Source of the DNA: Lachnospiraceae bacterium
Lineage (GTDB): Bacteria; Bacillota; Clostridia; Lachnospirales; Lachnospiraceae
Length of the DNA: 64,000 nucleotides
Direction of reading: 5' to 3'
Assembly: GCA_902363555.1 (NCBI GenBank)
Contig: CABJAM010000001.1
Span: forward strand, 186,001 to 250,000
Positions 23,893 through 32,894 of this stretch are shown piece after piece. The position numbers were made by a program, and so were the translations under genes. The notes beneath the pieces are model-generated. The model saw nothing but the letters and a program-made list of their open reading frames with translations. It was not told the origin of the DNA and did no database searches. Numbering within the stretch: position 1 is the stretch's first letter; each line of letters opens with the position of its first letter.

Positions 23893-25770
23893 ATGGGGAG
23901 CAAAAAACACAGGGGTAAAACAAGCCTGAAAACAAGGCTGATTCTGGCATTTGTCGCCACTTCTATTATACCGATCATCTTACTGAACCTGTTTTCCTAC
24001 TACAACACCTCCGGCATTGTCCGGGATAACGTGGACGAGCTGACTCAGATGAACGTGCTGCAGACCCGGGCCAGCCTGGACGTGTGGCTGGATTCCTACG
24101 AGGACATCCTGTTTCAGATCTACATGGACGACGACATTGTTGAGCTTGTGAAAAAGATCAACCGGCAGGAGGATCTGTCGGTCAGCCGAAACCAGCTCCG
24201 GCGGACGCTCCGGGGGCTTTTCTACACAAAGGAATACGTAAAATGTATCACCGTGCTCACGGAAAACGGGGATATGGTTTTTTATGACCTGCTGACAGGC
24301 TCCATGACGCAGACGTCGTGGCTGGACGATTTCAGTCTGGACCGCAGTGCGCTTTATGAGCTGATCTCAGGGGATAATAACACCCACGTGATTTCTACTG
24401 AAAAAGCGAAGACCATCAATGCTGAGGAAAACTATCTGTTTCATCTGGGCCACCGGATCATTGACTATAAAAATGTCAATGAACAACTGGGCGTGGTTAT
24501 CGTCAGTGTGGATGAGCAGCTCCTTAAAGGTGTGTGCAGCAGTAATGAAAAGGACGCCAACAGCTTTAATTTCATCGTGGATGCTGCGGGAAGGCTTGTG
24601 TCCTACCGGAACAACGCGCTTGTGGGTGAACAGATCATTGACTGGAGCGATGACGTGCAGGAGAGGCAGGCGGCCTACGGCGAATTTATCGCGGAGCGGA
24701 ATGTGTTTTCGGGGGAATACAGCTCGGTGATCGTTGTACATGATGACAAGCTGAACTGGGATGTGGTCAATGTGACCAATCAAAATGAGGTGATCACCAG
24801 GCTCAAGGGGCAGCAGAAGGTGATGATCGTCGCGCTTGGGCTGTCGCTGGGGGCGCTGGTGATACTTATCGTTGTGCTCATAAGAAGTCTGTCGGGCTCA
24901 CTGCACAATCTGGCGGCGGTGATGAAGCAGGCCGGAAAGGGAAATCTGGCGGCTCGTGTGACCATTGATAAAAAGATGCCCGCCGAGGTGGAGACGATTG
25001 CCAATAAGTTCAATACCATGCTTGGGGAGCTTGCAGATTCCATCGACAAGGAAAAAGAAGCTACAAAACGGCAGAAGGATGCGGAGATCGCCGCGCTGGA
25101 GGCCCAGATCAACCCGCATTTTCTGTATAATACGCTGGATACGATCAATTGGATGGCCATCGACCGGGATGCGTTTGAAATCAGTAATTCTATCGGGGCG
25201 CTGGCGGCGATTTTGCGCTATGGCATAGATAACAGCAATAGCATGGTGACGGTGCGCCAGGAATGCGACTGGCTGCGTCAGTATTTATTTTTACAGCAGA
25301 CCCGGCTGAAAAATACATTTGAGTGTGAGGTCCATGTGACGCCGGAAGCGATGGACTGCCCGATCCATAAGCTGCTTTTGCAGCCCTTTGTGGAAAATTC
25401 TATTATTCATGGCTTTGACGGCGTTATGCGGACGCACCGGCTGACGGTAAACATTGTTTTGGACGGACAGATGCTGGATATTATTATTTTTGATAATGGT
25501 AAAGGTATCCCGGCGCCGGCGGTGGACGCCATGAACAAGGGGATATTTGAGAAGACCATGGAGAAAAATCATATCGGAATGGAAAACGCCATTACCCGCA
25601 TTCATATGTATTATGAGCAGGCTCAGGTCAAGATCGAAAGTGAGCAGGGGGAATTTACGCGGATACATATACGGATTCCGGTAATTCGGGAGGCGCCGCC
25701 ACAGCCGGATCTGCGGCCCGATGGGGAGGCGCCGCCAACGGAAGAAGCGCAGCTTAGTGTGGCTTTGTAG
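23893..25770 (+). CDS. YesM-type sensor histidine kinase
   Basis: A 625-residue membrane kinase; I choose the ATG at 23893, which follows GTGGGG, over the one at 23878. It has TM1 (about residues 16-38; LILAFVATSIIPIILLNLF), an extracellular sensor of about 260 residues, TM2 (VALGLSLGALVILIVVLI), a HAMP region, then the His_kinase domain with phosphoacceptor in NPHFLYNTLD, and the ATPase domain with LLQPFVENSIIHGF and FDNGKGIP. The G-box is HIGMENAI. Such kinases respond to sugars or their binding proteins and phosphorylate the AraC-type regulator encoded next. A proline-rich tail follows the catalytic domain. Confidence 0.93.
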   Translation: MGSKKHRGKTSLKTRLILAFVATSIIPIILLNLFSYYNTSGIVRDNVDELTQMNVLQTRASLDVWLDSYEDILFQIYMDDDIVELVKKINRQEDLSVSRNQLRRTLRGLFYTKEYVKCITVLTENGDMVFYDLLTGSMTQTSWLDDFSLDRSALYELISGDNNTHVISTEKAKTINAEENYLFHLGHRIIDYKNVNEQLGVVIVSVDEQLLKGVCSSNEKDANSFNFIVDAAGRLVSYRNNALVGEQIIDWSDDVQERQAAYGEFIAERNVFSGEYSSVIVVHDDKLNWDVVNVTNQNEVITRLKGQQKVMIVALGLSLGALVILIVVLIRSLSGSLHNLAAVMKQAGKGNLAARVTIDKKMPAEVETIANKFNTMLGELADSIDKEKEATKRQKDAEIAALEAQINPHFLYNTLDTINWMAIDRDAFEISNSIGALAAILRYGIDNSNSMVTVRQECDWLRQYLFLQQTRLKNTFECEVHVTPEAMDCPIHKLLLQPFVENSIIHGFDGVMRTHRLTVNIVLDGQMLDIIIFDNGKGIPAPAVDAMNKGIFEKTMEKNHIGMENAITRIHMYYEQAQVKIESEQGEFTRIHIRIPVIREAPPQPDLRPDGEAPPTEEAQLSVAL

Positions 25771-25793
25771 GCACAGGAAAAGGGGAGTCAAGT

Positions 25794-27329
25794 ATGAAGG
25801 TATTAGTTGTGGAGGACGAAATCCGCATCCGCGAAGGCATTGGCCGTTTGCTGGCCCGCCAAAATTCGGGCTATGAGCTGGCCGGTGAGGCGGAAAACGG
25901 GCAGCAGGGCTATGAAATGGTGTGCTGCCAACAGCCGGATATTATCATAACAGATATACGCATGCCGGTCATGGACGGCCTTGAAATGCTGGAAAAAATC
26001 TATGCTGACGGGTACACGCCAAAAGCCATCGTATTGAGCGCCTATTCGGAGTTTGAGTATGCCAGGCAGGCATTAAAGCTGGGCGTGACGGAATATCTGC
26101 TCAAGCCGATTAATCTCAGTGATTTTTCCAAGGCTCTGGCCAATGCCCGGATGCAGGTGGAAAAGGAGCGGATGCGCCAGCCGGAGGAAATGGGAACGCT
26201 GGAGCAGATCATCAGCGGACTGCTGTGGGGCGGTCTGGTGGCCGATGTGGCGGTGCAGTCTTATGTGGAGCAGAAATATAAGATCGGACCGGAGACGGCC
26301 ATGCTTGATATCTGTGTTTATCTGGGCCGCGATTACGAGCAGCATCTGGGCCGCGCGCGGCGGCAGTTGGAGCTGTTGCTGTCGCAGCGGCCAGATATTT
26401 CCTGGTGCCTTTTGGAGGCGCCCTATGAGAAATCCATTTATATTGTTTTATACGGCGTGAAGCAGATCAACAGTGTGGAGCGCTGGTTCCAGTATGAAAT
26501 ACTCAGCGACCGCTTCACCAGTGAGGGCAGAGCCGGTGTGGGATGTATCCAGAGCCGGGGCATTGCCGGTATCCGGGAAGCCTTTGAGACGCTGGCGCCT
26601 TATATGGACTGGAATATTGCCCTTGGGGAGGATGTGATGATTTCCTATCCCAAAATCACAAAGGTTCAGAATATACCGTGCACCTACCCGGTAGAGCTGG
26701 AAAATCAACTGAAGGTGGCCATATGCACTATGGAGCCGGAAAAGGTCAGCCGGTACGTTGCGCAGTTCCATAAATATTTTCTCGGCGGCAGGATTTTTGC
26801 ACCAAAGGAGATCAAGGAATGCTATGTCCGGTTTTTGTGGTCATTGATCAATATTGCCAAGGAGGTCGGGAGTCTGGATTATCAGAAGCTGGAGCAGCAA
26901 AAGCTTTTGGAAGCGATTATGAATGCCCGGACCCGCAAGGAATTAAAGGCGGCAGCGGACGGTCTTTTGGATAAGCTTAAATTCCATCAGGGAACGGAGG
27001 ACGAGGTGGTCCATCTGACCGTGAAGCGGGCAAAGAGTATGATCCACGAGTTTTACCAGACCGGTATTACGCTCAATGAGATTGCGGACAAGCTAGATAT
27101 TACGCCGGAATATCTGGGCAGCCAGTTTCATAAGGAGGTCGGCGTGAATTTCAGCACTTATATCCGGGATTTCCGCATAAGTAAGGCCAAGGAGCTGCTC
27201 ATCGGAACGCCGTTGAAGCTGTATGAGATCGCGGAGCAGGTCGGCTACACGGACCCCAAGTATTTCAGCCGCGTATTTAAAGAATGTACCGGGCAGCTTC
27301 CGGCGGATTACCGGAAGGCCCATAAATAA
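25794..27329 (+). CDS. YesN-type response regulator with AraC DNA-binding domain
   Basis: A 511-residue regulator, 23 bases after the kinase gene. The receiver domain has the acidic pocket VVEDE and phosphoacceptor D54 in IITDIRMPVMDG, plus LKPI with the conserved lysine. A middle region of about 270 residues without a recognised domain is followed by the AraC double helix-turn-helix (GITLNEIADKLDITPEYLGS; LKLYEIAEQVGYTDPKYFSR) ending in GQLPADYRKAHK. It most likely activates a transporter operon; the minus-strand Ugp-like operon that converges on it and the MalEFG-like operon are candidates. Confidence 0.93.
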   Translation: MKVLVVEDEIRIREGIGRLLARQNSGYELAGEAENGQQGYEMVCCQQPDIIITDIRMPVMDGLEMLEKIYADGYTPKAIVLSAYSEFEYARQALKLGVTEYLLKPINLSDFSKALANARMQVEKERMRQPEEMGTLEQIISGLLWGGLVADVAVQSYVEQKYKIGPETAMLDICVYLGRDYEQHLGRARRQLELLLSQRPDISWCLLEAPYEKSIYIVLYGVKQINSVERWFQYEILSDRFTSEGRAGVGCIQSRGIAGIREAFETLAPYMDWNIALGEDVMISYPKITKVQNIPCTYPVELENQLKVAICTMEPEKVSRYVAQFHKYFLGGRIFAPKEIKECYVRFLWSLINIAKEVGSLDYQKLEQQKLLEAIMNARTRKELKAAADGLLDKLKFHQGTEDEVVHLTVKRAKSMIHEFYQTGITLNEIADKLDITPEYLGSQFHKEVGVNFSTYIRDFRISKAKELLIGTPLKLYEIAEQVGYTDPKYFSRVFKECTGQLPADYRKAHK

Positions 27330-27388
27330 AAGTGGGTCAGAGAGGCCTGTGCTCCACAGGCCGTGGTCTGGAAGGCCCATAAATAAAA
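27313..27388. repeat. 19-bp direct repeat duplicating the end of the response-regulator gene
   Basis: GGAAGGCCCATAAATAAAA occurs at 27313-27331, spanning the last codons and stop of the regulator, and again at 27370-27388. The spacer holds the hairpin at 27344-27362. This looks like a small local duplication or slippage scar. Confidence 0.7.
27344..27362 (+). terminator. Hairpin after the response-regulator gene
   Basis: GGCCTGTG-CTC-CACAGGCC is a perfect 8-bp stem with a 3-base loop. No T-run follows directly, so it is a weak terminator candidate. Confidence 0.4.
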
Positions 27389-27420
27389 AACGGAGCAGGC
27401 GAATGGCTGCCTGCCCCCGG
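27383..27420 (-). terminator. Terminator of the minus-strand Ugp-like operon
   Basis: Read on the minus strand, GCAGGC and GCCTGC pair around an 8-base loop and are followed by CTCCGTTTTTTATTT, a good U-run. Confidence 0.65.
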
Positions 27421-27459
27421 CGGCCCCAAAGGGCCACGAGCGATGCTGGGTCAGGGCGG

Positions 27460-28854
27460 TTAATTCACGCCCTGATTTGCGCTTGCGATGGCCGAATTTG
27501 TACTGGATACGGCGGCATCGATGGAAGTCTGGACATCGGAACCGTTGAACACGGCTTCCAGTGCGGTGACCAGATCGGTCCGGAGCTGTGGAAGCTGGGA
27601 GAGCAGCGGGCCGGCGGTGATTTCATTGACCTTGGAATTGAGGAGCTGGTCAGCAGCGACACGAAGCTGGGGATATTGCTGGTAGGTTGCGGTCATGGAT
27701 TCTGTTTCGTAAGCCGCGTTGCAGATGGGGAAATATCCGGTTCCGCCCGCCCATGTGGCCTGTACCTCGGCAGAGGTTACATATTTGAAAAATTCCATAA
27801 CGCCGGCTTCGGTTGCCGGATCCATACCTGCCGCAGCACACAGAGCGCCGCCGCCGGCGTATACGCCCTGGGCTTCCATACCTTCCGGCAGCGGAAGGGC
27901 GGACACGCCGACTTCAAAGTCACAACTGTCAATGACGTTGCGGCAACTGGCGGAGGTACTGATAAACATGGCCACATCCTTCTGGGTAAAGCCGCTTAAC
28001 GTATTGGTTCCATCGGAGCCGTAGTTGAGCAGATAGCCGGAATTTTGCAAGTCGGCGATCCAGTTAAAAATCTGGCCGATCTGTTCCTGATAAGCCACTT
28101 CTGTGGCGCGGGCACTGCGGCCATTGCCGTTATTGATCGTAAAGCCGCCCATATTTGTAACCATCTGGTCCAGTGCGTAGCCATAGGCATACATGCCCAC
28201 CGGTTTAATGCCTGAATCCTGTGCGGCGATGGCGGCAGCGGCCTGGGAGATACCCTCAAAGGTTGACGGAAATTCCGTATAGCCGGCAGCGTCGAAAACA
28301 TCTTTATTATAATAGACAACCGGAGAGGAACAGTTGAAGGGCATCGCATACATCGCGCCGTTTACAGTGTAAAAGTTTACAACCTGGTCCAGTAAATCGC
28401 TGTCATCAAAGTTGTAGGTATTTATCAGCTCGGTCATGGATTTGATTATACCGGAATCGATCATGGACTGGAGATTCTGCTCGCCAATCTGGATAATATG
28501 GGCGCTGCCGTCACCGCCGGCCATATTAAAAAATTTACCAGTGGATTCATCGTAGGAGCCCTGATTTTCTGCCGTTACCACATATTTATCCTGACTGGCG
28601 TTAAAGCCCGCCACGATGCTGTCAAGGACTTCCTGATTGTTGCCGCTCATGGAATGCCAGAAGGAAATGGCGACCCTATCCCCCGGGGCGGCGTTTGCGG
28701 CTGAGCTTCCCGCATTTGTGCCTGAGGTTCCAGTGTTTGTGCCGGAGACGTTGGAGGCTGGAGCGGAGCAGCCGGTGAGCATCATGGCCGCAGCGGAAAG
28801 GCCGGCGATGGCGCAGGTGATCTTGTATTTTAATCCTTTTTTTGTACGTATCAT
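27460..28854 (-). CDS. Extracellular solute-binding lipoprotein (UgpB/MalE-like)
   Basis: A 464-residue lipoprotein. The start at 28854 follows AAGGAG; an upstream in-frame ATG at 28917 has no site. The lipobox is LTGCSAP. A Thr/Ser/Gly linker leads to ISFWHSMSGNNQEVLDSIVAGFN, the opening seen in UgpB-type proteins that bind glycerol-3-phosphate or glycerophosphodiesters, as well as in sugar-binding relatives. Later marks are YNKDVFDAAGY and GGGALCAAAG. It is the last gene of the five-gene minus-strand operon and is separated from the upstream permease by 105 bases. Confidence 0.87.
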   Translation of the reverse strand: MIRTKKGLKYKITCAIAGLSAAAMMLTGCSAPASNVSGTNTGTSGTNAGSSAANAAPGDRVAISFWHSMSGNNQEVLDSIVAGFNASQDKYVVTAENQGSYDESTGKFFNMAGGDGSAHIIQIGEQNLQSMIDSGIIKSMTELINTYNFDDSDLLDQVVNFYTVNGAMYAMPFNCSSPVVYYNKDVFDAAGYTEFPSTFEGISQAAAAIAAQDSGIKPVGMYAYGYALDQMVTNMGGFTINNGNGRSARATEVAYQEQIGQIFNWIADLQNSGYLLNYGSDGTNTLSGFTQKDVAMFISTSASCRNVIDSCDFEVGVSALPLPEGMEAQGVYAGGGALCAAAGMDPATEAGVMEFFKYVTSAEVQATWAGGTGYFPICNAAYETESMTATYQQYPQLRVAADQLLNSKVNEITAGPLLSQLPQLRTDLVTALEAVFNGSDVQTSIDAAVSSTNSAIASANQGVN

Positions 28855-28959
28855 ATGATTCTCCTTTTCTTGTGAGTGGCGTTTTGCCAAATCTGAGTTA
28901 TCGGCGGAAGTTGCCAATTCAAATCTTCTAATGGGCGATACTTAGCCAAAGCATAGTTT

Positions 28960-29772
28960 CTATTTTAAAGCTCCCTTGGTCATCCCCTCCTGAAGGCGTT
29001 TTTGTCCAAAGAAGATTAAAAGCAGGGTTGGTAAGGATGTGATGACGGCGCCGGCGGCCATTAAGCCGTAGTCACTGACCGCATCCGCATTTTTAAGCTG
29101 GCGCAGGCCGATCTGCACTGTGCGCACTGTGTTGTTGGTGGTGGATAACAATGGCCACATATAAGCATTCCAACTGACGAGAAAAAAGTAGATGGCCAGT
29201 GTGACGATTGTATTTTTAACCATGGGCACCGCGACCTTTACAAAAAATCCAAAGTCCGACACGCCCACCACTGTGGATGCTTCCTTAAGCTCGCCGGGAA
29301 TCTGGAGCATGTTCTGGCGGATGAGGAAAATCCCGAAGGTGGAGGCTATACCGGGCAGGACCAGGCCAGCAAATGTGTTGAGCAGGTTCCATGACCGGAT
29401 GGTCTGGAAATTGGAAATAACCAGTACCTCGCCGGGGATCATCATCGTTGCCATCATAATCAGGAAGATGATCTTTTTCCCGCGAAACGGAATAAATACA
29501 ATGGCGTAGGCCGCCAGCAGCGCAAACAGGATCTGCAGGATGGTGGAAAGTACGCCGGTGACCGCCGAGTTGATCATGTAGTGCAAAAGCGGCTGCGTCC
29601 GGAATGCATTGATATAATTATCCAGATACAGTGAATCCGGCAGATATATTCCGTTTAATATATCGCTCATATTGGAAAAGCTCAGGGATACGGAAAATAA
29701 CACCGGGAAGCAGATGAAAATGGCGGCTGCGATGAGTACGATATAGGTGATGGTAAGCTGCGTCTTTTTCAT
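28960..29772 (-). CDS. ABC transporter permease, UgpE/MalG family
   Basis: A 270-residue permease with six hydrophobic segments. The cytoplasmic EAA loop that contacts the ATPase reads LKEASTVVGVSDFGFFVKVAVP. The C-terminus LFFGQKRLQEGMTKGALK is typical of MalG/UgpE. Its start overlaps the stop of the partner permease (ATGA), so the two are translationally coupled. With the gene at 29769-30701 it forms the membrane channel of a CUT1 importer. Confidence 0.92.
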   Translation of the reverse strand: MKKTQLTITYIVLIAAAIFICFPVLFSVSLSFSNMSDILNGIYLPDSLYLDNYINAFRTQPLLHYMINSAVTGVLSTILQILFALLAAYAIVFIPFRGKKIIFLIMMATMMIPGEVLVISNFQTIRSWNLLNTFAGLVLPGIASTFGIFLIRQNMLQIPGELKEASTVVGVSDFGFFVKVAVPMVKNTIVTLAIYFFLVSWNAYMWPLLSTTNNTVRTVQIGLRQLKNADAVSDYGLMAAGAVITSLPTLLLIFFGQKRLQEGMTKGALK

Positions 29773-30701
29773 TGGTAGGTGACCATCCTTTCTGTCAGCT
29801 TTGTCTGAAGCTGTGAGATCAGGAAGATGAGAATAAATAAAATAATTCCCTGAGCCGAGGCTGAGCCAAATCGGAAATTGACAAAGGCGTCATTGTATAA
29901 ACGGTAAACGAGCAGGTTCGTGCTGTTATTAGGTCCGCCCGCGGTGAGCATATCAATAAGTCCAAAGGACTGGAACGCATTGATCAGAGAAATCGTAAAT
30001 ACAAAAAACAGTGACGGAGATATGAGAGGAATGGTAACCTTTCTGAGACGGTAAAAAAATCCGCCGCCGACGATATCCACGCTCTCATAGTGGGATGTGT
30101 CGATGTTTTTCAGGCCGCCCATAAGGACAAGATAGGCAAAACCGATATTCATCCAGATGGATACAGCAGACACCGATACAAGGGCATAATTGGAATCCGT
30201 AAACCATCCGATGCGCTCCCCTCCGAAAAAAGTGACCAGGTGGTTGAGCAGGCCGGCCGTGGGATGGAAAAGCAGATTCCAAAATACAGAGCCGGCAGCC
30301 ACGGAAATGCCCATGGTGGATGAAAAGATCGTGCGGAATATGCCCATTCCCGGGTGATTTTCACAGGATAATACGGCAAGGAGCAGGGAAATGATCAGGG
30401 TCAGGGGCACGGTCAAAAGTGTGTACAGCAGTGTATTTCCCAAAATCTGTATATATCTTGAATCCGTAAATAGATCGGTGTAATTATGGATACCGACAAA
30501 GCTTGTCAGTGCACCGGTATTTGTGGTGGCAAAAAGGCTTGTCAGTACGGTTTTGCAAAACGGGTAGATAACAAAAATCATAAAAATGAGCATGGACGGC
30601 AAAAGATAGATGATCCAGAGCGGAAGCGGCTTCTTTGTTTTGCTGTTTACCTTTAACCGCATGGCAGCATTGGCCGTCAGGCTGTTGGATGGATTATTCA
30701 T
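29769..30701 (-). CDS. ABC transporter permease, UgpA/MalF family
   Basis: A 310-residue permease. After a hydrophilic N-terminal stretch of about 28 residues it has six predicted helices, beginning WIIYLLPSMLIFMIFVIYP. The EAA loop is divergent: YESVDIVGGGFFYRLRKVTI, with ES in place of EA. The conserved TAGGPNNSTNLLVYRLY lies near the C-terminus. AGGAGG precedes the start, 14 bases downstream of the ATPase stop. Confidence 0.9.
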   Translation of the reverse strand: MNNPSNSLTANAAMRLKVNSKTKKPLPLWIIYLLPSMLIFMIFVIYPFCKTVLTSLFATTNTGALTSFVGIHNYTDLFTDSRYIQILGNTLLYTLLTVPLTLIISLLLAVLSCENHPGMGIFRTIFSSTMGISVAAGSVFWNLLFHPTAGLLNHLVTFFGGERIGWFTDSNYALVSVSAVSIWMNIGFAYLVLMGGLKNIDTSHYESVDIVGGGFFYRLRKVTIPLISPSLFFVFTISLINAFQSFGLIDMLTAGGPNNSTNLLVYRLYNDAFVNFRFGSASAQGIILFILIFLISQLQTKLTERMVTYQ

Positions 30702-30715
30702 TGCATTTCCTCCTG

Positions 30716-31828
30716 TTATGCGGAAAGCTCTGCCGGGCCCTGAACATGTATGGCCGGGCGGATGAGCTGTCCTGTCTGTTCATCAAAGAAATGAAAGGTG
30801 TCCGGCGACATATGTATTTTCAGCGGCCGGTTGTTCTCGGTCATAAACTGTCCACTCCAGCGGGCTGTAAAAAGCTGATCACCAACGTAAAAAATCACCT
30901 GTGTTTCATTTCCCAGCATTTCTGTATTGACAACCATGACGCTGCTGGCCGTATTGCCCGAACCTGCAAAATGGATTTGCTCGGCCCGGACGCCAATCTG
31001 CCAGTGCGTTCCATCGGGCAGATTTTCTCTTTCTTCGGACGTCAGGGGCAGCGCAATGGAATCGTTCAGCACCAAAGTATTGCCGGTAAGCTTTGCGGAA
31101 GCAAAATTCATCTGTGGGGAACCGATAAATCCGCCCACAAAAGTGTTTGCCGGTGCGTTATACAGCTCCAGCGGCGTTCCGGTCTGCTGGATCTTACCGC
31201 CCTGGAGGACCATGATCCGGTCGCCCATGGTCATGGCCTCTACCTGGTCATGGGTGACGTAGATGACGGTCAGGCCCAGCTTTTTTTGCAGTCGGCAGAT
31301 TTCCGTGCGCATCTGTCCGCGAAGCTTGGCGTCCAGATTGGATAACGGCTCATCCATGAGACAGATGGGCGACTGGCTGCACACGCTTCGGGCCAGAGCC
31401 ACACGCTGACGCTGGCCGCCGGAAAGCTCTCGGGGCTTTCTTTTCAGGTAATCTGTCAGGCCAAGAAGCTCTGCGGCTTCCTTTAAACGGCTTTGCTGCT
31501 CATTTTTAGAAATTTTTTTCACATCCAGTCCGAATAAAATATTATCCCTGACTGACATATGGGGGTAAAGCGCGTAATTTTGAAAGACCATGGAAAGATT
31601 CCGGTCCTTTGGAAGCATGTCGTTGGCCGTCTGCCCGTCAATCCTCAGTGTTCCGTCGGTTATTTTTTCCAGCCCGGCAATGATTCTTAATAATGTACTT
31701 TTTCCGCAGCCGGAGGGGCCAACGAGTACGAAAAATTCACCTTCGCGGACATTCAGGCTGATTTTTTCCAAAATGTTAGTTTCACCGTCATAGGTTTTGG
31801 TCAAATTGCGTATTTCGATCTTATTCAT
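30716..31828 (-). CDS. ABC transporter ATPase, UgpC/MsmK/MalK family
   Basis: A 370-residue ATPase. Motifs: Walker A GPSGCGKSTLLR, Q-loop VFQNYALYPHM, signature LSGGQRQRVALARS, Walker B CLMDEPLSNLDAKLR, and the switch histidine in YVTHDQVEA. The C-terminal 130 residues form the TOBE/OB regulatory fold (IGVRAEQIHFAG). I take the ATG at 31828; an upstream in-frame ATG at 31885 falls inside the preceding gene. The true start overlaps the previous stop by 8 bases (ATGAATAA). It powers the two minus-strand permeases and could also serve the MalFG-type permeases at 34347-36104, which have no ATPase gene of their own. Confidence 0.93.
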   Translation of the reverse strand: MNKIEIRNLTKTYDGETNILEKISLNVREGEFFVLVGPSGCGKSTLLRIIAGLEKITDGTLRIDGQTANDMLPKDRNLSMVFQNYALYPHMSVRDNILFGLDVKKISKNEQQSRLKEAAELLGLTDYLKRKPRELSGGQRQRVALARSVCSQSPICLMDEPLSNLDAKLRGQMRTEICRLQKKLGLTVIYVTHDQVEAMTMGDRIMVLQGGKIQQTGTPLELYNAPANTFVGGFIGSPQMNFASAKLTGNTLVLNDSIALPLTSEERENLPDGTHWQIGVRAEQIHFAGSGNTASSVMVVNTEMLGNETQVIFYVGDQLFTARWSGQFMTENNRPLKIHMSPDTFHFFDEQTGQLIRPAIHVQGPAELSA

Positions 31829-32660
31829 GGCTGCTCCTTCCTTGTAAGCATTCGGTTCCTGTTTTCTTTCCTTTCCAGGCGCCAAAGAAATGCATGACGT
31901 TTAGGTCGTCCTCCAGGTCATCGCCGTGGGTGCCGTGACCGTCGGCATTTGTGTGGATGCCGTGGTCGGTGGCCCAGCATATCAGTGTATCTGATCCGCC
32001 CCAGCCTTCTTTGCAGGCACGGCAAAGCCGGTCGAAGGCGGCGATATGGTGCCTGAGCGCCGCCAGTGCCTGTTCGGATTCGGGAGAGGTGCGGTGCATA
32101 ACATCGTCATATTCCTGATTGTATACAATGACCACATCGTAGCTGTTGCCGGCGATCAGTTCCTCCGCCTTGTCATTGACCTGTTCATCGTAGGGCATAA
32201 TATAGTAGTCGATCTCCCGTCCGCCAAAAAGAATGGCCATGCTGGAATTGTGCACAGCGACTACGGCTGTGCGCAGCCCTGATCTTCCAAGCAGGTCAAA
32301 TAAAGATTCCTGAAGGAGGACGTACTTTTCGTACTTTTGAATACCGTGTACGGCGGGTTCTACGCCGGTGTACATTGTTCCGAAGCACACAGGTGTTACG
32401 GACGGAAGCACGGTACATACGGGAATGCCCATCTGGGTATGTGCCAGCACGGGTGCGAACCATTCTGTGTACTTTTGGAAAAGCCACATGCCTACGGCGT
32501 CCGGATTGTAGATGAGGACCTTTTGTGCGTGGTCGATGCCTTGTGTGTTCAGTAACTGTTTTACGAATGAAATCGGACCATCGGCATCTGCCGGAGCCGG
32601 TATACCGATGATGTCAGCCAAAGTTGCGGCGAATTGGGTCATGGATATGGAGTTATTCAC
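31821..32660 (-). CDS. Alkaline-phosphatase-superfamily phosphodiesterase/phosphatase
   Basis: A 279-residue protein. I place the start at a GTG (32658-32660) preceded by GAAGGAAACGAA; the ATG 45 bases upstream lacks a ribosome site. The superfamily metal-site layout is visible: VLIYNPDAVG (metal Asp), PSVTPVCFGTMYTG (nucleophile Thr/Ser), and CWATDHGIHTNADGHGTHGDD (Asp-His pair and two further His). Members hydrolyse phosphomono- or phosphodiesters, and some are nucleotide pyrophosphatases. No signal peptide is seen, so it should be cytoplasmic. First in an operon with a Ugp-like importer, it may split an imported phosphodiester, as UgpQ does in other bacteria; the substrate is inferred. Confidence 0.8.
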   Translation of the reverse strand: MNNSISMTQFAATLADIIGIPAPADADGPISFVKQLLNTQGIDHAQKVLIYNPDAVGMWLFQKYTEWFAPVLAHTQMGIPVCTVLPSVTPVCFGTMYTGVEPAVHGIQKYEKYVLLQESLFDLLGRSGLRTAVVAVHNSSMAILFGGREIDYYIMPYDEQVNDKAEELIAGNSYDVVIVYNQEYDDVMHRTSPESEQALAALRHHIAAFDRLCRACKEGWGGSDTLICWATDHGIHTNADGHGTHGDDLEDDLNVMHFFGAWKGKKTGTECLQGRSSHE

Positions 32661-32894
32661 TTCGTTTCCTTCTTTCTGTGAAATGTGTTGATTTTTCGTG
32701 CGCATATTTAGTATATTTGTACAAAGTAAAATCTGAAATCATTTCCGGGAAAAACACTGGTAAAGTTGTGTAAAATAGATTTACTATCTTAGATTTTTTA
32801 CCCTTTTAAAGTTATCTCCTATTTTATAATCTTAAATTATTGTGTATGCTTATATCATCAAAAGGAGATACAAATCAGAAGGAGGAAGGTAACT

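Noticed and set aside
22129..27329. Anti-phage defence island around the AAA/PD-(D/E)XK gene.
   Set aside because: The gene is isolated among sugar-sensing genes, and its family is found in many copies in such genomes; nothing else nearby resembles a defence system.
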